From assembly GCF_003071345.1 (NCBI RefSeq), contig NZ_QCYK01000001.1, positions 1,798,001 to 1,862,000 of the forward strand: a stretch of 64,000 nucleotides of DNA, given 5' to 3'. The notes beneath the pieces were generated by a model. That model did no database searches, was not told the origin of the DNA, and worked only from the letters and a program-made list of their open reading frames with translations. Positions 54,594 through 62,925 of the stretch are shown in pieces. Positions within the stretch are counted from its first letter, which is position 1. Each line of letters opens with the position of its first letter. The stretch comes from Chitinophaga parva (GTDB taxonomy: Bacteria > Bacteroidota > Bacteroidia > Chitinophagales > Chitinophagaceae). The translations under genes were made by a program, and so were the position numbers.

Positions 54594-56825
54594 ATGAAAT
54601 GGTTATCCCTTTTGATTGCTTTGTTATGCCTGTTTGTTTGTCGAAATGTACAGGCACAAATAGATGTTAGAACTGACCCGCGTATTGCCCCACTTTTAAG
54701 ACAGGCCGCTAATGGGCAGCCGGATCTGGTGATATTTGGAAGGAAGCCGGCGTCCAACATGTATGTGAACATGGCGGTGCTGGATAAGACGAGTAGGCGG
54801 CTTTACTGGTTTACTTGTTATGGCACTGCTTATGATTCTGTGCAATTACAGGAGACAGAATTTGTGCAGATTTCCTCAAATGCTATTGATCCTTTTAGTT
54901 TTTACAGGGAGCTATGCCTTGAAAATGAGGTGTATCTGGACGATGCAGTGGCGGAATACAGAAAGTTAGGTAAATTGGCTTTAAAAGATACAAGTTATAA
55001 TCGCCGGATCATCTATAATTCTGTTGCTGTTCAATCTGCACATAGCACATTGCAACAGTTAATGGCCATTGAAGGCATTTTTAAAAAGCAGTATCTAAAA
55101 TTATGTTTGTTTAACAGCTTATCTCCCTCATTATTATCCAGGAATGAAGAATTTCTACTTCGTAAGTCCCTTGCTGGAAAGATGGTGAATAAGCCAGATA
55201 CGACTATTTATTATAGTACCTCTCCGCTGGGTTTTATTGCTAAGATTGTGTTGTGCCGGCAGGATTCTTTAAAAATGTTTGTCTATGGCGGGCAGGATCA
55301 TGTTGTAGACAGTATGCCCTTGAAACCGGGGAAATATACCTCTTTGTTAAAATCGAAAGATGACGTATTCCTGCTTTATAGAGGGTGGCTGGAACTGCAA
55401 AGTCAGCAAGTGCAGGAAGCGTTACTCCAAACAACCGCCCTGTTTCATCGGCAGGATACTGGTTTGTATGTTCAAACTTACCGGGTGGAGAATAAAAGAC
55501 AATTATCATTGGCTGAGGCGCAATTAAAGCGTCAACAACAGGATATTGAGCGTAAAATAAGTGGTTTGATGTTACCTGATAAGGATATGGTTGCACATAT
55601 GCTTCAAATTGCTTATCCGGATGCACCTACAGCAATTACTTACTTATCTGGAGGTATAGGTTTTGCTTATACTGTGAATTACAAACGGGATGAAAAGTTA
55701 TATGAACTGGTAGATCATCGTGGGAATGTAATGGTTACCGTGAGTGATAAAAGGACGGTCATGGATAATGGTAATGAAACGATATCCTACTATGCCGCGG
55801 ATGTTGTTGACGCCAGCGATTATTATCCATTTGGATTATTAATGCCAGAGAGGTCGTTTAGTTCAGCTAATAAATATCGCTATGGCTTTAACGGGAAGGA
55901 GAATGATAATGAGATAAAGGGTGAAGGGAATCAGCAGGATTATGGAATGAGGATATATGATCCAAGGGTAGGCCGGTTTTTGAGCCTTGACCCTTTATCT
56001 GCACAATATCCAGGCTTAACGCCGTATCAATTTTCGAGTAACCGACCTATAGATGGAATCGATATAGATGGCAAGGAGTGGGGCCAAAGTAATGTATTGG
56101 ACTATGTGGTGGGTCAAGGGTTTACTCTTTTGACAAACAATGTATTAAGGATTAAAGTTATTAATGATTCAAAAATCATCACAAACCCGGATGCAATTAA
56201 AACTAAGGCAGAACTTTTTGCAGCATCAGTTGAAGCAACATATACAAATTTTCATCCGCCAATGTTAATGCCGAGTGAAGTTACAACTACCTCGGTTTTT
56301 CTTGATTATAACTCTCCAAGCGACAATGATGGCAATATCGCCTATTTGCATTTTGATGATAGAAAGACCAGCACTACTACAAAACAAATAGGGAATACGA
56401 TTTTGACTCAAACATCTCTGGACGCAGGAGAAACAAGTGGAGTAGTGAATGGGTTTGTTATGAAAGTTGGGATAACTGTCGATGGAAAAGAAGTGTCAAA
56501 AGAAGATCTAAGTCTAACATTTAGACATGAAGCAGGTCATTCTCTAGGACTGAATCATCCATGGTCACTCAATCAGGAAGAAATTGAGGCATTTCCCAGT
56601 ATAAACCAGAAAGGGTATCTTTTTAAGGATAAAAAAGCTATACATGAAAATCTCTTGAATTCTGGTGAAAATCCGAATGGGTATCTTCGTAATAACAATG
56701 GGAGTAAACTTCTGATGAAGCAATTGGAATATATTAACGAACAAATAAAGAAGAAATCTTTATGGACGCCTGAGGAGCTAAGCGCACCTAAAACAAATGC
56801 TACTACTGCTACAAATAAAGAGTAA
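54594..56825 (+). CDS. Rhs-core protein with C-terminal metzincin-type protease domain (candidate polymorphic toxin)
   Basis: 743 residues, AT-rich compared with its neighbours. Signal peptide (LSLLIALLCLFVCRNVQAQ), then a 350-residue region without recognisable YD repeats. The Rhs-associated core follows at about 375-500: YELVDHRGNVMVTVSDKRT, DASDYYPFGLLMPERSFSS, YGFNGKENDNEIKGEGNQQD, YDPRVGRFLSLDPL and SSNRPIDGIDIDGKEW. The remaining 240 residues are unique and contain HEAGHSLGLNH (645-655), the HExxHxxGxxH zinc motif of metzincins. Rhs cores typically precede variable toxin domains. The next gene could be the immunity protein. Absence of long YD repeats means the shell is reduced. Confidence 0.82.
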   Translation: MKWLSLLIALLCLFVCRNVQAQIDVRTDPRIAPLLRQAANGQPDLVIFGRKPASNMYVNMAVLDKTSRRLYWFTCYGTAYDSVQLQETEFVQISSNAIDPFSFYRELCLENEVYLDDAVAEYRKLGKLALKDTSYNRRIIYNSVAVQSAHSTLQQLMAIEGIFKKQYLKLCLFNSLSPSLLSRNEEFLLRKSLAGKMVNKPDTTIYYSTSPLGFIAKIVLCRQDSLKMFVYGGQDHVVDSMPLKPGKYTSLLKSKDDVFLLYRGWLELQSQQVQEALLQTTALFHRQDTGLYVQTYRVENKRQLSLAEAQLKRQQQDIERKISGLMLPDKDMVAHMLQIAYPDAPTAITYLSGGIGFAYTVNYKRDEKLYELVDHRGNVMVTVSDKRTVMDNGNETISYYAADVVDASDYYPFGLLMPERSFSSANKYRYGFNGKENDNEIKGEGNQQDYGMRIYDPRVGRFLSLDPLSAQYPGLTPYQFSSNRPIDGIDIDGKEWGQSNVLDYVVGQGFTLLTNNVLRIKVINDSKIITNPDAIKTKAELFAASVEATYTNFHPPMLMPSEVTTTSVFLDYNSPSDNDGNIAYLHFDDRKTSTTTKQIGNTILTQTSLDAGETSGVVNGFVMKVGITVDGKEVSKEDLSLTFRHEAGHSLGLNHPWSLNQEEIEAFPSINQKGYLFKDKKAIHENLLNSGENPNGYLRNNNGSKLLMKQLEYINEQIKKKSLWTPEELSAPKTNATTATNKE

Positions 56826-56828
56826 GAT

Positions 56829-57338
56829 ATGAAACCAACGAAATTTTCTAAAAGAGGATTAAAGCTTTTACTCTTAACAGTGTTTGTTATTCCGGTGGTA
56901 TTTATGAATTGCACTTCTGGCAAATTTATTAAGTGGGCAAGGGAAGGATATCAATTGGATACTCCTATTGTGAGTTATGATACCTCTAATGCGCTCGATC
57001 TATCAGTTCAGAAGTGCAGAAAGGTTAAAGTGTTTTTGTGGGGCAATTATGAAGACACTGTTATAATAGTTTCAGACCGAAACGATGATAGGCGAATTCC
57101 AATATATAATAATAATTACCCATACAATGATATGGAATATACTGGAATAGAGTTTGATGTCAAGTTAGAAAGGCGAACTGGAGAAATTGCAATTTTTCTA
57201 TCTAATGCGCATCATTATGTTAAAATTCCGTTAGATATATGCTATCCTATATGCGAGATTAAATATCAAGAGGGCATATGGTATATAAATAATAGCAAAG
57301 GGTTTAAAAGAATTGAATCTTTTATTAAGATAAAATAA
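56829..57338 (+). CDS. Small lipoprotein, candidate immunity to the Rhs protease
   Basis: 169 residues starting 3 bases after the Rhs stop codon. A hydrophobic segment ends in VVFMNCTSG, a lipobox with Cys28, so it should be membrane-anchored facing the periplasm. The body is a small beta-rich domain (YDTSNALDLSVQKCRKVKVF, TGIEFDVKLERRTGEIAIFL). No family is recognised. Position directly after a toxin-like gene, AT-rich composition like it, and export to the compartment where a secreted protease would act support an immunity role, but this is inference. Confidence 0.6.
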   Translation: MKPTKFSKRGLKLLLLTVFVIPVVFMNCTSGKFIKWAREGYQLDTPIVSYDTSNALDLSVQKCRKVKVFLWGNYEDTVIIVSDRNDDRRIPIYNNNYPYNDMEYTGIEFDVKLERRTGEIAIFLSNAHHYVKIPLDICYPICEIKYQEGIWYINNSKGFKRIESFIKIK

Positions 57339-57440
57339 TTATATACTGAACTAACATAGGAAATTTCGTGATCTATTCACAATAGAGAATGCGATGTAAA
57401 ATAAGCTTCAGATTAAATCGGTATATTGATAAAAAAATGT

Positions 57441-57560
57441 ATGACCTCTGAACAGTTAAAAGAGAAATTAGAATCTCAATTCAAATTTACAGTTCATAAC
57501 CTGAAAAAAGAACTTGAAATCCCTTATTCCCTTTTAATAATCGCACATTGGGCAAACTGA
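57441..57560 (+). CDS. Short ORF, possible gene remnant
   Basis: 39 codons, MTSEQLKEKLESQFKFTVHN then a short helix and stop. Codon usage and amphipathic character look coding, but it ends abruptly. It may be the N-terminal remnant of a larger protein. No family recognised. Confidence 0.3.
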   Translation: MTSEQLKEKLESQFKFTVHNLKKELEIPYSLLIIAHWAN

Positions 57561-57573
57561 TAAGGTTGAATAC

Positions 57574-57756
57574 TTAGTTTTCAACTTGACAGTTTAAAAT
57601 AATATAGTTAATATCTACTACCGGGAATTTGAGCCTTAGTTTAGAGATTTTGTTATTAATTGCGTCTTTCGCTGACTGATCACGATAATCACGAGAAGTC
57701 ACAAGACGCAATGTTTCCTTGCCGTTATAAAAACCAAATGTGAACAAGGTCCCGGT
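57574..57756 (-). pseudogene. C-terminal remnant of an unidentified gene
   Basis: On the minus strand an open stretch without an ATG reads TLFTFGFYNGKETLRLVTSR and on to a VVDINYIILNCQVEN end. The sequence is protein-like but an in-frame TAA (57757-57759) cuts it off upstream. It is the tail of a decayed gene of unknown family. Confidence 0.45.
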
Positions 57757-57804
57757 TTAGGACTATTTCAGGAAGTATGTAAGTTTAAAAATCGAGGTAA
57801 ATAA

Positions 57805-57927
57805 AGTAAGGTTAAATTGTTGCTAAATGGTCAGAAAGGGGAGGCCAGGAAAATGTATGAGCGATCCGTCGCCTTAAACCCGGCTAACGAGAATGGCAAA
57901 AAGGAGCTGGAAAGTTTGAAGGAGTAA
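57805..57927 (+). pseudogene. TPR-like C-terminal gene remnant
   Basis: After an in-frame TAA the frame reads LLLNGQKGEARKMYERSVAL then NPANENGKKELESLKE and stops. This is a typical last TPR of Bacteroidota enzymes. The rest of the gene is missing, so this is a deletion scar. The next gene begins 29 bases later. Confidence 0.55.
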
Positions 57928-57956
57928 CTAAATCGGTTAATTTTTTTAGAAATGAT

Positions 57957-58775
57957 ATGAAGATCAGCTTATTTGGTTTTTGCTTGCTGAGTTGTTTGAT
58001 GCTATTTGCCGGCAGTGCCGCGCTGGCCCAAAAGCAGGGTCTGTTTATCGAAAAGAAAATGCCCAACGATGAAGGCCTCAATCCGTACAATTATGACAAC
58101 AAAATATTTGTTGCGGGTAAAACTTACGTCTATAACTACTTTATTATTAAAGGCCCCGATACGTTGAAATATGCGATTTCGCCGCAAGCTGGTGGCGAAA
58201 AGAACTGGAAGTATGTCGCGAAAATGCAAAAGGATAGTAATACGGTGGCCTACCTGGGTATCAAAACGCTGGGCAAGATCGGCCCTATTATGATGGACAA
58301 GCCGGATTATGACCAGACGGAGATATTTCTCTACCATTATAATCCTAATCTGAAACCCCTGGATACCGAATTGACAGGGGTTGTCGAGAACCAAGCCAAT
58401 GTTTGGTTACACCCGTTTCGTTTCCATGCCCTGGAGATCTTGCAGCTCTCACCCTTTCCGTATGTGAAACTGCCGTTTAAGCAAGGCCAGACTTTTTATT
58501 GGAGCCTCGACCTGGGGAAAAAATGGCCCGAGTTTAAAGCGTTCAACTGGAAGGGCAACCTGAAGCTAAATTGTACTTACGTGGAACAAGGCAAAGAGAC
58601 TTTGGAATTACCATTCGGTAAGGTAGAGGTAATAAAGGTCAAGAGCGTTGCCGTTACGGCGAAAGGCAACAGTTCACTCATCGCTTATTTCAGTGAGGCG
58701 TACGGATTTGTTAAATTAGTCTACCGAAATTTAGATGGATCGATCATAGTCATGAGCCTTAATCAGATCCGGTAA
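57957..58775 (+). CDS. Exported protein of unknown function (DUF3108-like)
   Basis: 272 residues with a signal peptide (LLSCLMLFAGSAALAQ). The body is beta-rich with the pattern FPYVKLPFKQGQTFYWSLDL and a C-terminal SEAYGFVKLVYRNLDGS segment, as seen in periplasmic DUF3108-like proteins. GC content returns towards the genome norm here, in contrast with the Rhs gene. Function unknown. Confidence 0.7.
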   Translation: MKISLFGFCLLSCLMLFAGSAALAQKQGLFIEKKMPNDEGLNPYNYDNKIFVAGKTYVYNYFIIKGPDTLKYAISPQAGGEKNWKYVAKMQKDSNTVAYLGIKTLGKIGPIMMDKPDYDQTEIFLYHYNPNLKPLDTELTGVVENQANVWLHPFRFHALEILQLSPFPYVKLPFKQGQTFYWSLDLGKKWPEFKAFNWKGNLKLNCTYVEQGKETLELPFGKVEVIKVKSVAVTAKGNSSLIAYFSEAYGFVKLVYRNLDGSIIVMSLNQIR

Positions 58776-58889
58776 TTGTTAGCGTTAAAATAAGCTGCAT
58801 GATGCTTGCCGGGATTGAAGGAAAGTTTAAATCGAGTTCGAGACGCAGAGTTTTTCCTTTTTAGATTAACTAAGCTGTATGTAATATTC

Positions 58890-58941
58890 CCTGTATCATG
58901 AAATGGTTATCCCTTTTTGTTTGATCTGCCTGTTTGTTTGG
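58890..58941 (+). pseudogene. Broken copy of the Rhs gene start
   Basis: 28 bases (58890-58917) are identical to 54586-54613, covering the upstream edge and first codons of the Rhs gene (MKWLSL). A second shared block, GCCTGTTTGTTTG, follows after a small deletion. In this copy the frame stops after eight codons (TGA at 58924-58926). It is the 5' scar of a second Rhs-family gene. The rest of the 306-base gap (58776-59081) shows no other gene. Confidence 0.7.
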
Positions 58942-59049
58942 CTCATTAATTATTTACTATATGGCTCATTGCCCCCATTTACGCGATTCGGGATAAGCAC
59001 TGCTGCTATTTTGCCCCATGGATTAGATGCAGGTGTATTACGCAATAAC

Positions 59050-59057
59050 TATATTTG
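59050..59057 (+). promoter_or_regulatory. -7 box of the AraC gene
   Basis: TATATTTG matches the Bacteroidota -7 consensus 24 bases before the start codon. No TTTG is found at the right distance upstream. Confidence 0.5.
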
Positions 59058-59081
59058 CATTTACTTTCACAATAAAATCAC

Positions 59082-59948
59082 ATGGAGCTCCACTATATCG
59101 ATCCCATTTCTGCAGGTGAGTTACATCTTACCTTACATGAAGTAAACTTTGACAGGTTATTTTTCCAGCGGGATCGTAAAGACAAGTTTTTAACCATTGC
59201 CTGGAATGACGGACCTGCCCAGGCGGTTACTATAGATGGCATCAAATATCAATTTCCCGCTCAAACGATCCTGCCGCTGATGGTGAATCAGACATTTACG
59301 TTTGAAAATCCCGGGCAAATTATTGCCTGGCAATACAACCGCAATTTTTATTGCATTGTGGACCACGATAAGGAAGTCAGCTGTGTGGGTTTTTTATTTT
59401 ATGGCTCATCTGAAACCATGTTCATAGTTTTGGATGAACAGCAACAAAAAAAGTTGCACCTGCTTCTCCAGGTTTTCATGGATGAGTTTGAAGACAAGGA
59501 TGCCATACAGCGGGATATGCTGCAAGTGATGCTCAAGCGGTTGATCATCATTATCACCCGTTTAGCTAAGCAGCAGTATTTAAAGGAACAGGCCTTAACC
59601 GAAGACAAACTGGACGTTTTGCGTAAATTTAACCTGATGGTTGAAAATAATTACCGCAAGCAGCACACTGTACAGTTTTATGCCGATCAGCTTAATAAAT
59701 CCCCCAAAACACTGGCTAACTACTTCGCTTTATACAATCACAAATCTCCGCTTACCGTGATACAAGACAGGATTATAATGGAAGCTAAGCGGCTGCTGAT
59801 GTACACTGATAAATCGGCCAAGGAAATCGCTTATGACCTGGGGTATGACGATGCCGCTTATTTCAGCAACTTTTTCAAAAAGCAAACGGGTTTTGCACCG
59901 TCCGATTTCCGGAACGCTAAAGGCTCTTTGCATTCTACTGAGCAATAA
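59082..59948 (+). CDS. AraC family transcriptional regulator
   Basis: 288 residues. The N-terminal cupin-like half includes IDGIKYQFPAQTILPLMVNQ and a HDKEVSCVGFLFYG segment; the C-terminal HTH pair (about 190-285) contains FYADQLNKSPKTLANYFALY and AKEIAYDLGYDDAAYFSNFF. It lies before an SDR remnant and an AhpD-like gene that it may once have controlled together. Confidence 0.92.
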   Translation: MELHYIDPISAGELHLTLHEVNFDRLFFQRDRKDKFLTIAWNDGPAQAVTIDGIKYQFPAQTILPLMVNQTFTFENPGQIIAWQYNRNFYCIVDHDKEVSCVGFLFYGSSETMFIVLDEQQQKKLHLLLQVFMDEFEDKDAIQRDMLQVMLKRLIIIITRLAKQQYLKEQALTEDKLDVLRKFNLMVENNYRKQHTVQFYADQLNKSPKTLANYFALYNHKSPLTVIQDRIIMEAKRLLMYTDKSAKEIAYDLGYDDAAYFSNFFKKQTGFAPSDFRNAKGSLHSTEQ

Positions 59949-60020
59949 TTCCATGCCGGCAGGAAGTGTATTTTAGCGTATGCACCTTTGTATTGCTTAA
60001 ACAGCATAGAACAAAAAAGT

Positions 60021-60247
60021 TGCCAGCCACTGCAGCGTACGCCGTTGCCAAAGCAGCCGTCCGCTCAACGGCACAAAGTTTCTGTTATGGCGCAGGCTAC
60101 CCCTATTAACGAATGGGCACTACAGAAAGGATGGCTGAAGGCTTTCTTTACCGCGCCTCTGATGATCGAAAGTTGCTCGCTTCTGGTGTTTCAAAGTTTA
60201 TGGCCAGCGATGAACTATTGCCTGACGGTGGTTTGAGAACATTATGA
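60021..60247 (+). pseudogene. C-terminal remnant of a short-chain dehydrogenase (frameshifted)
   Basis: One frame reads RTPLPKQPSAQRHKVSVMAQ then ATPIN up to about 60108; another continues RMGTTERMAEGFLYRASDDR through SKFMASDELLPDGGLRTL to the TGA at 60247. Together they match the SDR end (ATPL-RMGT-EEMA-FLYLASDD-GSELLVDGG). The N-terminal two thirds including the Rossmann motif and active site are absent. The remainder of the 558-base gap (59949-60506) holds a terminator at 60270-60301 and a 21-codon minus-strand tail (60299-60361) too short to classify. Confidence 0.7.
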
Positions 60248-60269
60248 TCTACAAAAAAATGAGTATAAG

Positions 60270-60301
60270 AAGGTCTCCTTAATCCAGGGAGGCCTTTTTT
60301 A
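60270..60301 (+). terminator. Terminator after the SDR remnant
   Basis: AAGGTCTCC / GGAGGCCTT with one G-T pair is followed by TTTTT, 23 bases after the remnant's stop codon. Confidence 0.8.
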
Positions 60302-60506
60302 ATGGGCTTGATATTTTTCTGCCTGTGCCTTAAATCGCTCCGCCAGTGGCAGGTAAGCGGGTATTTAAAGGGCCACCTATTTGGCGAAAATATTTTTTGA
60401 GCAAATCTTACATGCCATCGGGAAGTCTCTCTATTCATTAGCCTGGCACTTAGCTGCACCTTTGTAATGTCAAAAGACAAAATGAAAATCTTAATAACTG
60501 AACATC

Positions 60507-61055
60507 ATGAAAAGTTTCACCATTCCAACCAAAGAACAAGTATCTCCAGCTAACCAAGCTATTTTTGACAACCTGAAGGGTATGGTAGGCTTCGTGCCGA
60601 ACCTGTATGCCATCTTTGGTCACTCAGATACCGCGTTGAGCGATTACCTGGTCCTTCAAAACAGAAAATCTTCTATTCGTGCTAAAGAGCGTGAAGTAAT
60701 TAACCTGGTGGTTAGCCAAGTAAACAATTGTTCTTATTGCCTGAGCGCACATACGCAACTTGCCAAAATGAACGGCTTTACAGACGGGCAGATTTTGGAT
60801 ATCCGCAGAGCCAGTATAAATTTTGATGCTAAACTGGATGCGCTGGCCAAATTGGTAAAAAGCACTACCGAGCATCGCGGCCATGCAAGTGCAGAAGCTT
60901 TGGAAAATTTCTACGCTGCCGGTTATACAGAAGCAAACCTGATAGACGTAGTTATCATCATCGGTGATAAAATCATCACCAATTATTTGCACGCCTTAAC
61001 CAACATTCCTGTCGACTGGCCTTTAGCTCCGGAATTAGAAACTGCTACTGCTTAA
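60507..61055 (+). CDS. Carboxymuconolactone decarboxylase/AhpD-like protein
   Basis: 182 residues. The redox CxxC motif is in NCSYCLSAHTQLAKMNG (near 72-88), followed by the conserved His, and the helical AhpD fold is complete. Proteins with this motif are alkylhydroperoxidase-like. A start region GCACCTTTGTA (about 60457-60467) resembles a -7 box and also occurs before the SDR remnant. A role in peroxide or aldehyde stress is likely. Confidence 0.9.
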   Translation: MKSFTIPTKEQVSPANQAIFDNLKGMVGFVPNLYAIFGHSDTALSDYLVLQNRKSSIRAKEREVINLVVSQVNNCSYCLSAHTQLAKMNGFTDGQILDIRRASINFDAKLDALAKLVKSTTEHRGHASAEALENFYAAGYTEANLIDVVIIIGDKIITNYLHALTNIPVDWPLAPELETATA

Positions 61056-61064
61056 CAGGAAACC

Positions 61065-61211
61065 ATGAGCAATCTTACAGATACATTAGCACTTGCCAAT
61101 GAACTGGCAGGCTTCCAGCAATCATGGAATGCCAAGGCTGGAATAGTGAACTTTGACGAATACCATTATTTCCTGCCGGCTATTCATCGTCTCTCTTCAA
61201 ATCATCGTTAA
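61065..61211 (+). pseudogene. Truncated 48-codon ORF after the AhpD-like gene
   Basis: Starts 9 bases after the upstream stop: MSNLTDTLALANELAGFQQS, then WNAKAGIVNFDEYHYF and an abrupt end overlapping the antiporter gene by 32 bases. The first 25 residues resemble the N-terminus of peroxiredoxin-like proteins found next to AhpD genes. It seems to be a fragment cut off by a rearrangement next to the antiporter. Confidence 0.45.
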
Positions 61212-62853
61212 GGTTGAGATCGTCGCGGTCCAATTGTTGCTCCAGTTTTCTGATGGATTGGTAATTGTAACTGCTGTCTTTATGAAGCTTGAGCAATAGT
61301 TTCCGCCGGAATTTACTAATCTCCAATTGAGCCAATAATACGGGAGCTACGGGAACCGTTAACCAGGGCTCTTCATCCAGGTTTGTGGACTGTGTGATTT
61401 TGCCTTCTCTTGTTTTTCGCTGCAGCTGACTGAGGGTTTCTTCATACGCAGCTTTGATCTGGCGCTTTATACTTTCTTCCAAGGGTATAGGAAATTCATG
61501 CTCGATAAAATACAGCATGCTTTGCAGAACGAATTTTTGTAATTCCTTTTCCTCATTATCGGACTGCAAATTGGGCTTTATACCTAAAATCCTTATCATG
61601 AGGGGAAGAGACATTCCCTGAATCACGAGCGTTACAAAAATAACGACGGATGTCAGGAACAAAATCAAAGAACGGTGCGGCAAATGGGCACCTCCCATCA
61701 ATGTTATCGGCAATGCCAGTGCGGTAGCCATGGAAACGATACCCCTGGTTCCGGTCCAGGCCACTATTAGTACATTCTTCCAGGTAGTCGCTGATTCATC
61801 CTGCGTCTCCATTGAAGCGCCAGTTTTGACATCTTCCCAAATTAATTTGTACGAAAATGCCGTGGCAAAAACCCACATAATACGAACAACGATCACCATT
61901 ACGCTGATCAAGAGGCCATAAGCCAGCAACACCAGCAACGAATATGCTTCCAGTTCTTTTAGCGTATCGGGTAACTGTTGGCCGATCAGTAAGAAGATGA
62001 ATCCGTTCAGGATATATATCAATGTGTCCCAAACGGACTTCGACCGTATCCTGGTCTGGTACGAAAATATCTTTGGCGAGCGCCAGGCGATAAACAGACC
62101 CGTGCACACTACAGCTAATACGCCTGAAACATGCAACCGTTCCGCCAGGATGTAAGAAACGAAAGGCGTTAGTAAAGTAAGGCTGGTACTGGTAATGGAG
62201 TTGTGAGTGATCTTCTTATGCATCCACACTAAAATATACCCTGTCGCGATCCCGCACAAAATTCCCCCTGCAACAAGCAGGATGAATTGCAGGCCGGCCT
62301 GCCAGAGCACAAATGAACCGGTGTTCACGGCTATCAAGGCGAACCGGTAGCCGATGAGGGCACTGGCATCATTGACGAGACTCTCTCCCTCAATGATGGT
62401 CACGACCCTTTTATTAAGCCCCAATCCTTTGGTTATCCCCGTTGCAGCTACAGCATCAGGAGGTGATACGATCGCGCCCAGTAAAAAGGCCAAAGGCCAG
62501 GTGAACTCCGGTATGAAATAATGGGCCGTCAATGCTAAGATAACCGTTGTGAAAAATACCAGTGCAATGGCCAAAGTAGAGATGGGCAGGATGTCCTTCC
62601 TGAAGTCGTGCCAGGAGGTCCGTGACGCCGCGTCGAATAGCAATGGGGGAAGGAAAATCAGGAAAACCACGTCCGGGTCCAGCATGAGGATGGGGAATTG
62701 GGGGATAAAGCCCAGGAATACTCCAGTAATCACCAATAAGATAGGGAATGGGAATTTTACCTTCCCCTCCAAAGTCGACAAAGCAACCAGCACAACGAGT
62801 GAAAGAATAACCGCATCAAATTGTTGCATCTCTAGATAAGGTAGTCTATTCAT
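61180..62853 (-). CDS. CPA1-type Na+/H+ antiporter
   Basis: 557 residues. 12 predicted helices in the first 410 residues, with the CPA1 motifs SPPDAVAATGI and GESLVNDASALIGY (the ND pair of the ion site). A cytosolic C-terminal tail of about 130 residues is charged and helical (KELQKFVLQSMLYFIEHEF, EESIKRQIKAAYEETLSQLQ). It exchanges sodium or potassium for protons. The 3' end overlaps the fragment at 61065-61211. A start at residue 9 is also possible. Confidence 0.92.
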   Translation of the reverse strand: MNRLPYLEMQQFDAVILSLVVLVALSTLEGKVKFPFPILLVITGVFLGFIPQFPILMLDPDVVFLIFLPPLLFDAASRTSWHDFRKDILPISTLAIALVFFTTVILALTAHYFIPEFTWPLAFLLGAIVSPPDAVAATGITKGLGLNKRVVTIIEGESLVNDASALIGYRFALIAVNTGSFVLWQAGLQFILLVAGGILCGIATGYILVWMHKKITHNSITSTSLTLLTPFVSYILAERLHVSGVLAVVCTGLFIAWRSPKIFSYQTRIRSKSVWDTLIYILNGFIFLLIGQQLPDTLKELEAYSLLVLLAYGLLISVMVIVVRIMWVFATAFSYKLIWEDVKTGASMETQDESATTWKNVLIVAWTGTRGIVSMATALALPITLMGGAHLPHRSLILFLTSVVIFVTLVIQGMSLPLMIRILGIKPNLQSDNEEKELQKFVLQSMLYFIEHEFPIPLEESIKRQIKAAYEETLSQLQRKTREGKITQSTNLDEEPWLTVPVAPVLLAQLEISKFRRKLLLKLHKDSSYNYQSIRKLEQQLDRDDLNLNDDLKRDDE

Positions 62854-62925
62854 GCGACATGCAACGAATGTAATAATTCCTCACATGAGCCGGCATATAC
62901 CGCTCGTTAATATACATGACAATTT

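Noticed and set aside
58903..59145. 80-codon open frame MVIPFCLICLFVWLINY
   Set aside because: It is an out-of-frame reading of the broken Rhs start copy and the AraC upstream region; hydrophobicity comes from the signal-peptide DNA read in another frame.
59988..60236. 82-codon open frame as an intact small gene
   Set aside because: Only its first half is SDR-like; the homologous continuation is in another frame, so it is described as a pseudogene.
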